Assembly: GCA_007115705.1 (NCBI GenBank)
Contig: QXEO01000531.1
Span: forward strand, 13,908,888 to 13,972,887
Source: Dactylis glomerata
Lineage: Eukaryota; Streptophyta; Magnoliopsida; Poales; Poaceae
Length of the DNA stretch: 64,000 nt
Direction: 5' to 3'
The notes beneath the pieces were generated by a model. The model searched no databases. It was not told where the DNA came from and worked only from the letters and a program-made list of their open reading frames with translations. Made by a program: the position numbers and the translations under genes. The first letter of the stretch is position 1. The number at the start of each line of letters is the position of its first letter. Of the stretch, positions 19,995 to 30,552 are shown in pieces.

Positions 19995-22900
19995 ATGTCG
20001 AGCGGAGACAAAGACGTCGGGGCTGGCCCTTCTCAGCCCATGAGTGTCGAAGAAGAAGCAAGAAAAGCCAAACTAAAGTTTTGGCGGCTTGGCGATGACT
20101 TGAGCGGGTCCGACGAGGAGGCCGAAGAAGCTGCGGCCGATGAAGTTGGCGAGGAGGCTGAAGAAGGTGCGGCCGATGAAGTTGACTCGGATCCAGAGTC
20201 CGAATATGACTTCGAGGCCGAAGAGGCCGAAGATGGCGACGACGCCGGAAGCAGCAATGGCGATGAGGAGGATGACTTAAGTAGTCATGGTGGCGGTGAC
20301 CGCATGGACGTCGGTGGATCGGACGCCGCCGCTAAGAAGAAGAAGAAGAAGAAGAAGAAGGAAAGGCAGGATCGGACGCCGCCGGTACTCGGCACCAAGC
20401 TCGAAGAGTTCACGTATGTGAAACCGAGTGGCCAACCCGTGGAGCCTGCGAAGCTTGCCGCTGGGTACGGCCTACAGCTCGGGTGCATCGTGCGGGAGAG
20501 CATGAGCATCAACCAGAAGAACATAAGAGCTAAGGGCAATACGCGGTTGCGCGAGCTACTCATTGAGAAGCTTCACAACCGGTACCAGTTCCCAGAGCCG
20601 TTCAATAACAAGAAGCTCAAAGGGAACAAGGTCAACAAGTTAGCCCTCACGAGGATGAGCACAGCCTTGAGCAGCTGGAAAAGCCGAGTGAAGAAGAGGA
20701 TTCTCGCCGGCAAAAGTTGGGAGGAGATAAAGAAGGCCGAGCCGATGCTCGACGAAGATGAGTTCATCAAGTTCAAGGATGTGTGCCTCACTCCGGAAGG
20801 TATCGAATGGACCGAGTGGGGGAGGCATATGCGGGACCTCAACATAGGTAACCAACGCTGCGGAGGCGGCGGTTACCGAGGAAAGAAGGCTATTTGGGCA
20901 AAGGAGGACGCTGAGTATGCCCGTCTAGGGAAAGAGAACCCGTGGCACAAATTCACGGACGAGCAGGTGATGCAGTCTGTCCGTGCCCGCTACTATCTCC
21001 ACCCCGAACTCAAGGAATTCGTTACCGACGACGATGATGTGAGGAAGTTCCGGAAAAAGCTGGTAAGGAATTTACCGCGCATCTCGATCGAGTCGATATG
21101 CGTTCTAAATTTCTAAATGGCCATCTCTTTCCTTCTCTGCAGAGAATCGAAGAAAGATCTTGTGCTTCAAGTGCGAGCTCGTCCTAGGGGTCGACGGCGG
21201 ACCCGCGGTGGGACACGCCCTTCAACGGGGCGATAAACGTGATCAAGGGGAGAGCCAAGTCCTTGCCGCCGACTTCAGCTGGCCGCGTCGCCGGCTATGG
21301 TACGTACGACAAGGTTGGCGACTTCAAGAAAGAGGACCCCGAGGTGAAGAAACAGAGGAAGGCCGCGGCAGCGGCGGCGGCGGTGGCCGCCACTGCAAAT
21401 GAAAGACGCGAAGTTGATAAGCTCCGGGAGCAGATGCCGGACCTGATCGCCCAGCAAGTGCAACAGAAGATCCGCGAGATCATTCCCGATGAGCTGTGGG
21501 AGGGGCTTGCTGCTTGGAATGCGGCAGGTCGACGAGGGGCGCTAGTGGTGCCCAGCATCTCCGGCAGCAACTCTATCCAGCACATGTCGCTGGATGTGGT
21601 GACTCCCGATACCGCCAACGTCGAGGAGGCGCAGCCGGCGGCCGCTCCGGTGCCCCCTCCCGCCGTCGCCAACATGAACGCGCACCCGGAGGTCGCTCTG
21701 GTGACACCACCTCCCGCCGACGCCAACACCGAGCAGCCGATCGCACCGGTGCCTCCTCCCGCCACAGCTAAGGCGCAACCGACGGTGCTTCGTCGTAAGG
21801 CATCTCGGCGGGAGAATGATACCGGTGTCTCGACTTTAGCCGAGCTCAACGCCATCTCCAAGGTAATGACTCCGGCCAGCACATTTCATTTCCTTTGCCT
21901 TTGATGACTATAGCTAGCCAGCGACATCTCACGATATGCATGCAAACTTGTTTTCCCACAGGACACACCTTGCACACTTTTGCATTTCGTGGACGGCGAG
22001 CTGAAGGATGTTGCCAAGGGCACAATCATTCAGCCAAATAGCACAGTCATGCATCACAAGGAGATGGTCTCAGCGGTGTTCAAGGTCCGGCTGGCTCGGG
22101 TGTTGCCGGGATGCGAAGACATTGACCCCCCAACCCAACCTCAAGGCGCCGATGAACATAAGACCCTTGCGGGTTGCTTCGACTGGGTCTTGACATGGCC
22201 GAAGACCCAGATTCGGCTTGTGAAGGAACAACAAGTTACTCAGCCTCCGCCACGCATGGAAAAAGTTACTGAGCCGCCGCCATGTTCGGCACCAGTTACT
22301 GAGCCGGCGCCGCCACGTATGGCGCCACCGCCTCGGCGGCCAAAACAAGTTGTCTCCGCCAACACCTCCCGTCACCAGAAGTTGTTGGCCGCCGCTTTAC
22401 CGCAGCCACCATCAGCACCACATGGCAAGGCCGTTGCTGCATCATACCCAGTACTGGTTGAGGACATCAACGATGATGATGATGACAACCCAGATGACTG
22501 GCTCAACACCGGCGCCACCGACTCTTTGTTCATGCCAAACATGGAAGAACCCTACCGTGTCCGTGAAGATCAAAATGCTCGCACCAAAGCATGCACGCGT
22601 TTGGACTTCCATGGTGCCCTAGAGGAGACGCCTCCGGATGCTGGCGCCGCTGATCCTAAAGTCAATACGGGAAATATTTTTAGCCCCAACACACTCCATA
22701 AGGTGGTGACCGGCGGTGATCAGTTGGCAACCGACTGTGGTGAGCAGTTGGAAACCGGTGGTCCCATCCAGAAGAAGCACCACCGGAAGAGGACCAAGAA
22801 GGATAAGCCATCTGCAAGCCAGCAGCCGATCGGTCCGAAGAGGCCCAGGGTTCACGACGACCCGATGTCACAACCCGCTAAGGGCACCTTGCAGGGCATA

Positions 22901-24016
22901 ATTCATGAAGCTGGAAAACTGATTATGACTGAGGAGCAGGTCGCCCACGTGAGTGGAGCGATGGTGAGCCTTATGCACGGTATTCTGTTTCTGGAGGAGG
23001 GCCTTCTTAAGGAAACAAATCCATCAGTACCCCGTTTTACACGGTGAAGGTTCCAGCGGACATGGGCTTCATCGATGATCACCCCGCGGATATCTTCTTC
23101 ATATCGTACAAGGACGTCTTCAAGCTTTTCAATGCCAAACGGCTAGACTATAACTTGGTCCGCCTATATGCGCTCCAGCGGGTGATGAAGGTCAACAGAG
23201 AGGAGAACCCTGGCGTCGCGATAACGGACCCCTACTACATGCGTGAAGGCATGTTGATGAATCCAGCGAACCGTTCCAGAGCAAAGGAGTACCTCCAAAA
23301 GTTCCTGCTGGACAACAAGAGTACAAAAGACATTCTTCTTCCTTACTTTCCCGAGTAAGTGCACACTCACTCGGCCGCCGTAATAACTTGTCATTTCTTA
23401 GCTCCTTTTCCAACATTCTTTCGTTTCAACTGTTTTGCGAAGAGACATATACTGCACATTGATCCTCGTTGCCCCGAGGTACTCGGTAGCCGTCTACTTA
23501 GACTCGGGGAGTGAGGCAAAGACAAAAAACTACGCCTACATCAAGGGTGTTCTAGATGATGCTCTCGAGGGATACGCAAGGAAGGGAGGCGACTTCAGGA
23601 AGGGGGCGGAAAATGTCAAGGACGGCAGACACATGTTCAAGCACGTAATCAAGTTCCCCTGCGTCAAGCAGCCGCCTAATAGTGTCAAGGAGGCCTTCTA
23701 CGCCCTCCATCACATGCGGGCGATCATCCAGAACGAACACAGGCTTACGACGCCAGCTAGTGTCCGAGGATGGGCCGAAGAGCATGCAAGGATCGAGGAC
23801 GCTGAACTTAGGGACGACTGCTTCCGCATCCAGAATCAGATTGCGACTATCTTGCAAGAAGATGTCATCACAAGGGGCGGAACCTTGTCCTACGCCAAAC
23901 CGTTGGCTAAGCGCGAGATCGAAGACCGGCTCCGGAAACAGCGTGACACTAGGACATGGACAACGAAAGATTGCTACAAACCGTTCCCAGAGACATGTCA
24001 ACCAAAGTCTTCATGA
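19995..24016 (+). pseudogene. CACTA accessory protein (Transposase_24-like region plus C48-protease-like tail), broken
   Basis: Exons read: 19995-21062, 21143-21862, 21962 to about 23030, about 23032-23354 and 23443-24016, with GT-AG introns after the first, second and fourth. The N-terminus is acidic, with a run of nine Lys (possible NLS), then an En/Spm Transposase_24-like region (YQFPEPFNNKKLKG ... SWKSRVKKRIL ... FTDEQVMQSVRARYY). Exon 2 has a coiled-coil-like stretch and Pro/Ala repeats. Exon 3 opens like the conserved domain that often follows (LLHFVDGELKDVAKGTI). The last exons match the C48/Ulp1-like tail (VPADMGFIDDHPADIFF, VAVYLDS) but lack the expected catalytic His and Cys. TAG at 21185-21187 and a 1-nt frame change near 23030 break it. 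The role in transposition (DNA binding or protein processing) is inferred from the family. Confidence 0.75.
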
Positions 24017-24341
24017 TTCTTCCTAGTCGTTTTCGCGTGTATGTCAATCGTCTGTGCTTGAGTCATAAACTTTACCGTCTGCAACTCATTCCGGTGTGTG
24101 TATGTGTGTGAGGTATAAACTTATAACTTGTCCTTAGTCGAAAGCATCGTTGTTGGACTTATTTACTTTTGTATGCGGGATACTTATATATAACTCTTTT
24201 CTTAGCTCGAGTACTTTCCTTTGTCGACATGCATGTGAATCCTTTCATTCTTTCGGTTGCATATGATATATGGCTTTGTCGACATATGTAACTCTTTTCT
24301 TATAGCTTGAATACTATATATATGGCTTTGTCTACACAGAG

Positions 24342-24598
24342 ATGCCGAGATGCTACGTGGTGTACAAAGGATGGGTACCAGGAGTCTACGATGAGTGGGA
24401 GGATTGCCAGAAGCAAGTGAACAAGTTCAGCGGCAACTCCTACAAGGGGTATCTGACGAGAGAGAGCTAGCGGAAGCTAGGTGGAGGATCCACCTCCTAG
24501 GAGAGCAGAGAAACAACAACCGGATGAAGACCTTGATGATCGTGCTCCCGGTCTTGCTCACCATTGCGGGTGTAGTCTACTTGGTCTTTGGGTGAGAT
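24342..24598 (+). pseudogene. viroplasmin/RNase H1 N-terminal-like protein with C-terminal membrane segment, frameshifted
   Basis: From ATG 24342 the protein reads MPRCYVVYKGWVPGVYDEWE and continues with CQKQVNKFSGNSYKGY, the hybrid-binding fold shared by RNase H1 N-termini and caulimovirus viroplasmin. A stop at 24468-24470 follows. In another frame the expected continuation (EARWRIHLLGEQ) runs on to a hydrophobic C-terminus (TLMIVLPVLLTIAGVVYLVF) ending at a TGA near 24596, so a 1-nt shift near 24465 splits one protein of about 85 residues. It lies 3' of the accessory gene on the same strand, about 325 bp away, and could be its last exon or a separate gene. RNA or RNA/DNA-hybrid binding is inferred from the fold, and the membrane anchor from hydrophobicity. 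Confidence 0.6.
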
Positions 24599-24833
24599 GT
24601 GTAGTGTGTGTAATGTGTGTAATGCATGGACTTGGGCTATATATGCTCTAACACTTCTAATATTCGGGAACTTTGTCACTATTATGGATCTAATTGTTTG
24701 TGATGATGATATATTTGTTTTATACTGCATGCTGTGTATTCTGCAGCTATATTGTATACCTATATATATTCTTGTGCATTGCTGTGTATAAATACCAGAA
24801 AATATCAGTTTTTTTGGACCTGTACGAAATATC

Positions 24834-25068
24834 AGTGGCGCATATTATAGGTGTTTAGTGGCGCATTATGTATTGGTGGTGCATATAGCAATATGCGCCA
24901 CGCATAAGACACTAATGGCGCATATGCTATATGCGCCACCAATATTCAACATATGCGTGGCGCATATTGACATGCGCCACCAATAAACTGTTATTAGTGG
25001 CGTGGCATTGGTGGCGCATCCCATATGCGCCACGCATATGCCAATATGGTGTGCCACCAATAGGCTTT
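24834..25068. repeat. CACTA right subterminal repeat array
   Basis: At least ten TGGCGCAT/ATGCGCCA words or one-mismatch variants in both orientations, several as facing pairs around TATA-like cores. It matches the array at the left end, as expected for transposase-binding subterminal zones. Confidence 0.7.
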
Positions 25069-25080
25069 TTTCCACTAGTG
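25058..25080 (-). repeat. CACTA right terminal inverted repeat
   Basis: Ends TTTTTTCCACTAGTG and pairs imperfectly with 17701-17723. The bases after it (AGTGATTAAAC) are Gypsy G5 internal sequence. Confidence 0.85.
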
Positions 25081-27135
25081 AGTGATTAAACATGTGCTAG
25101 AGCTTTTCATTTGTAAAGCAGAGAGATAAAAATTGGGTTTTGAGTGGTGGTTGTTTCATGTCAACGACTGGCAATGGGGTCTTACTATCTTCCGTAATAA
25201 ATAAGTGAGAGCGGTTCTGAGTTCTTTGAAAATTTGGCACATTGGTGCTCTTTTATAAAGCTTTGGCACTCCTCCCCATCTTTTTTCCTTTCTCAAACCA
25301 TGGCTAACCGATTTCATCGGGTGCCCACCAACATTCACATACCAATGCAAAATTAATGACGAGCAGATGATGCTGCCTAGTCGAGGGGTACTTAATTTAA
25401 TATGGAAGATAGCAATTCCGACCACTACGTCCCCATGAGCTAAAAATAGTGGCACAAAACGAGAAGTAGTTGAAAGTTTTAAAAGGTAGAACATGAAAAT
25501 TTACATTGGAATGGCTTACAAATACCATGCATAGGAATTTATAGTGGACACTTTGGCAAACTTGGTTTTTAGGAGTTGGATGCACGAGTAGAGCTCATAC
25601 TCAGTACGAAATGAAGGCTAGCAAAAGACTGGGAGCGACCAACTAAGAGAGCAATAACGGCCATAATCATGCATAGCGACAAAGCGACATTAAAATAAGC
25701 ATAAGATGGCATTAGAAGTCAAAAACTAAATGATCATAGAGGCAATGGCGACTTTGTATGAGTCAAACATGTGTGAGCATGCGCCAAGTCAACCCAAATA
25801 AAGCATCAAAGAGAAAACCAAAATAATGCTTCCAAATAATTAAAACAATGCATGATTTTTTCAAAGGCTCATTACGCAATCTCAGTCATTTGAGACAAGT
25901 CATGCTACAGCAAAACCACTAAGCATACTATCAAAAAGACATCAAGCACGACATGCAAAAGCCTAGGCCGCAGTCTACACAAGCTCCTTCTTGTACCACT
26001 TTTTTGCATAAAGTTTTTTCTCTTTTCCAACACCATTCGAACTTTTTATAACCAACTCTTTTGATGAAAACCAACATGGACCAGAGGTCAAAATACACCT
26101 TGATGAAAAGATATAACAATATCTGAACACATATCAAGGTGAAAATCGAAAGCTAAACGCAGTTGTAGAAAAAGAGAACACTCGTTGAAATTATAAGAAT
26201 GAAAAACTGAGTGTTCTTGGCAAATGAAAAGCAAGGCAACTTCTCCAAAGGAATTTGTTGGGGTCCAACCATTTATTGCAGAAAACAAAACTAAACAAAA
26301 CTGAAAACTAAAAACAGCTGACACTCCAAGAGAAACACATAATGCATGAAGCAATAAAAATATAGTGTATTGAAAGGTGACCTGATTTTTGCCGATGAAG
26401 AAGGGGTGCCTCGGGGGCATGCCCAAGCTTTGACGCTTGTACTTCTTGGATATTTCTTGGGGTGTTGGGCATCCCCAAGCTTGAGCTTTTGTCCATTCTT
26501 CAACTCATCTCATCATTCTCCAATCCCTACACTTGAAACTTCCTTCATACAAAACTAAACACAATTCTATTAGCAACATTAGTGTAAGCATAACATTGAA
26601 TCAACCCTTTTTTGCTTTAGGTTTCAACTTAAAACCACCACATATAAAGCATATACTACTGTAGCAACTTCCCCAAAAGTTCCGTGATCAAAAGAACTCA
26701 AAAAGATAGCGATAAAGCGGCAAACACAAATATTGGCAGAAATCTGTCAAAACAGAACAGCTGACAAAGGTCGAATTTTTAGAGGGTTTCTGTTGCTCAA
26801 ATCAAAAAGTGTTCAACTAATGAAAGTTTGGATATAACCTGGGGCATATGCACAAGAAATTGCAGGTCCAAAAGATATACAGAGAATTTTTACGAATTTT
26901 TACGGTGCAGCACCAAAAACTGTTTCAGGACAGCAACATCCCCAAATCTTACCTCACTGAAATTAGAGGCTTCTCTTGGCACAAAAACGAAATAAAAAGG
27001 ATAAGGAGAGGTCATTACAGTAGTAATAACTTCCAAGACTCAAATAAAAGAAAAAGAACTGAATGTAAAAATATTGGGTTATCTCCCAAGAGTGCTTTTC
27101 TTTAACGCCTTTGAGCTAGGCGCGGAAAGTGCGAA
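25081..27135 (-). other. G5 noncoding internal region
   Basis: Closely similar to G1 (31060-33110) and G4 (about 56585-58180), including the 'aacgcctttgagctaggcgc' phrase just before the coding block. Short ORFs on both strands are conserved only as DNA; none shows a protein domain. Confidence 0.6.
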
Positions 27136-27403
27136 TCAAGTAATATCTAGTGATGAAGCATCAAGCTCATAATTTGCTCTAAGAATAGAGTTAAAAAGTA
27201 TTTTTTTTCTCTTTCTAGGGAAGTGTTCCATACCTTTCTTGAGTGGAAATTGATATTTGATGATGCCTTCCCTCATATCAATGATGGCACCTACAGTTCG
27301 AAGAAAGGGTCTTCCCAAAATAATAGGACATGAAGCATTGCATTCAACATCCAAGACAAGAAAATCAACGGGAACAAGGTTATTGTTAACCATAATAAGA
27401 ACA
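27136..27403 (-). pseudogene. G5 protease ORF, C-terminal end
   Basis: Encodes the end of the gag-protease ORF, including PVDFLVLDVECNASCPIILG, RPFLRTVGAIIDM and the terminal ...ASSLDIT. It is separated from its upstream part (62085-63360) by the insertions at 27404 and 35741. The reading frame matches exactly when the inserts are removed. Confidence 0.8.
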
Positions 27404-28999
27404 TGAAGGGAATATGCACGAGAGGCAATAATAAAGTGGTTATTATCATATTCCATGTTTATGATAAATGTTTATTTCTCGTGCTAGAATTGTATTAATC
27501 GGAAACATTAATACTTGTGTGATTAATAAACTAAAAAAGGTTCCTAGTAAAGCCTCTCTTTTATACTAGCTCGTTGATTAACTGATGATCAAGGTTTCCT
27601 GATCATGAACATTGGATGTTGTTAATAACGGGGTCATATCATTAGAAGACTGATATGATGAACACTCACACCCATAGTATGAATAGCAAAACGATCAAGT
27701 CATCAAGTTCATTGCTATATCAAACTCATATGAAATAGTTCTAATCCTCAGACCATGAGATCATGTTAATCACTGATACCGAAAGAGTGCTTTGATGATA
27801 TCAAACGTCACACCATCACAGGGTGATTATAAAGATTGATTTGGGTATTCTGAAAGTATTAGTTGAGGCTCATGGATCAAGAGTGGAAATTGTACGACCC
27901 GATGACAGGAAGATATTCTCTGGGCCCTTCTCGGTGATATTGCATTAGAATCGCTTGCAAGCATGTGACTAGGTCACAGGAATGCATTATCACAGAATGA
28001 GTAAAGAGACTTGTCGGGAACGAGATCGAACTAGGTATGGTTGATACCAAATGATTGGATCTCGGACAAGTAATAATATCGCGAGACAAAAGGAATTAAC
28101 TATGTTTGTTACTGGTTCACACGATCACTAGTTCATCGTTGAGTAAGTGGGAGTCATCATGGATTTCCAGATCCCACTGTTGATTATTGATCAGAGAGGA
28201 GTCTCGATCATGTCCACGTTATTCACGAACCGTAGGGTGACACACTTAAGGTTCGCCGTCGTTTTTGAGTGGATATGATACTCCGATCGAATTACAGGAC
28301 AACATGAGGGTTATTTCAGAAAAGCACCGAAACTGTTTCAGATATCGAAATAACTCAAGGGTGTATTTGTTAATGTTTGTTAATTAAATGAATTAACAAA
28401 TATTAAAGAAATAAAAATGTTTTATTAAATCAATAAGTGTGAATTTTAATTAGCATGAATGTCATGCATTAAAATAGGGGTTACCTCATGTTGATGAGGG
28501 GGTTACCACCATGAAGAGGGAGTTACCACCATGAAGAGGGCCATGAAGAGGAGGAGAGTCCTCCCCTTGGCCGGCCACCCCCTCCTTGGGGCTGCCACCT
28601 CCTCTCCTATAAAAGGAGCCCCTCTTCTTCCTCTTCACACACTTCTTGATCCTCCCCTCCCTTGCATAGTTGCTGCCCAATTTCCGTCTCTGCTTAGCGA
28701 AGCTCTGCCGGAATTGTAGTTCGTAGTTCATACACTTGGAGAAGTGTGTGGAGGAGTGTCCGGCGGATCCCTTCTTCCGCTGCCCCGCTGGACCGAGGGC
28801 ATGGAGGAGTCGACGTCGAGCTGTACGTGTGACCGAGCACGGGGGCGCTGCCACTTGTGGCGCCATGTACACAATCTTGTGATCGTCAAGTGAACCACTA
28901 CGTCGACTACGTCAAGTGAACAACTACGTCGACTACGTGCGTCTACATCGACTCTCCATCATCAACGTTTGTGCGGGAACGTAATCCCCGCTTATGGTC

Positions 29000-30538
29000 T
29001 GATGTCTACGCACTTCTATTCTTGTAGACACTTGTTGGGCCTCCAAGTGCCGAGGTTTGTAGAACAGCAGCAAGGTTCCCTTAAGTGGATCACCCAAGGT
29101 TTATCGAACTCAGGGAGGTTAGAGGTCAAAGCTATCCCTCTCAAGCAACCCTGCAATTACGATACAGAAAGTCTCTTGTGTCCCCAACACACCCAATACA
29201 CTTGTCAGATGTATAGGTGCACTAGTTCGGCGAAGAGATAGTGAAATACAAGTGGTATAGATGATTATAAGTAGCAAACGTGATGTGAAATAAATATCGC
29301 TGCGAGCAAACAAGTAACAAAATAGCAAGTAAACGGTGTGCAATGCTTGGAAACAAGGCCTCGGGATCATACTTTCACTAGTGGACACACTCCCAACAAT
29401 ATAACATGACTGAACAAATAACTTCTCTTTGCTAAGGCACTCTAAATTACTCTCCTATTGAATAACACTAATCATTGTGTAGTGGCTACAGAAGCACCCC
29501 TTAAAGTTCATCAAGTACTTGACAAACACCACTCATAGCGATACCCAAATCAGATCACAACTCAAGATAGAAATCATTGCAACTTAAACCAAGTACTAAC
29601 ACGGTGCACACACTGTCAACATTACACCATGAAAGGAGGAATAGATCACTCAAACTATCATAGCAATAATTATTCTCATAATCCACAAGAGATCACAATC
29701 ATAGTCTAAACCAAGTACCACCATGATGCACGCACTGTCACCGTTACACCATAGCAGGAGGAATAGATTACTTTAATAACATTGCTAGAGTACACAAAAT
29801 ATCTGAATAATAACATGTACTTGTTCAACATGATACAAAGCTCACGATCACATAAAGATCACATCATGGGAGAGAGAGGTGAACCACATAGCTACTGGTA
29901 GAGCCCTTAGCCCCGGGGATGAACTACTCCCTCCTCATCACAGGAGACAGCAAGGTTGATGGAGATGGCGGTGAGGTCGATGGAGATGGCGGAGACGGCG
30001 ATGGAGACCGATGGAGATGGCTCCGGGGGCACTTCCCCGTCCCGGCAGGGTGCCGGAACAGAGACTTCTGTCCCCCGAAATTCGTCGGCGATGGCGGCGA
30101 AGCTGCGGAACTGCTTCTGGAAAATTGATCGGGCCCTTAGGTTTTTCTCGTCGGGGGGGTACTTATAGGCGAAGGGGCGTCGTCAGAGGTGGAGCCAGGC
30201 TCCCTCACACATGGGTGGCGCGGCCAGGGGCCTGGCTGCGCCAGCCCTATGTGTGGGGCCCTGGTGGCCCCTCTCCGTCTCTCCTTCGGATCTCTGGAAG
30301 CTTCCGGGAAAAATAAGACTTCAGGAACTTGTTTCGTCCAATTCCGAGAATATTTCCTGTGTATCACTTCTGAAACACAAAAACAGCAGAAAACAGGGAA
30401 CTGGCACTGTGGCAACTCGTTAATAGGTTAGTTCCGGAAAATGCATAAAAGTGCCACGAAGTGTAATGAAACAATAGGCAAATGGTGTAAAAACAAGCAT
30501 GGAGCATCAAAAATTATGGATACGTTGGAGACGTATCA
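29000..30538 (-). repeat. G1 3' LTR
   Basis: Nearly identical to 34090-35627. It ends GATACGTTGGAGACGTATCA, itself an inverted repeat. ORFs inside it are repeated in the partner LTR and are not genes. Confidence 0.9.
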
Positions 30539-30552
30539 GCATCCCCAAGCTT

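Larger units (their letters stand above)
17701..25080 (+). mobile_element. CACTA (En/Spm) element without a visible TNP2 transposase
   Basis: The left end CACTAGTGGGAAAAGGCTTA and the reverse complement of the right end (CACTAGTGGAAAAAAGCCTA) form a 23-bp imperfect terminal inverted repeat. Both subterminal regions (about 17745-18110 and 24834-25068) are packed with TGGCGCAT/ATGCGCCA repeats in both orientations. The interior holds one broken multi-exon accessory gene, a small second ORF, a GC-rich promoter-like zone, a tRNA-like relic and a long palindrome. No TNP2/Transposase_21-like sequence is recognisable in the 7.4 kb, so it would depend on another copy. The three bases outside the ends differ (TAC at left, AGT at right). 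Confidence 0.85.

Noticed and set aside
20033..22855. Minus-strand ORFs across the CACTA accessory gene
   Set aside because: Shadows of the plus-strand frame, such as poly-Ser opposite the acidic stretch.
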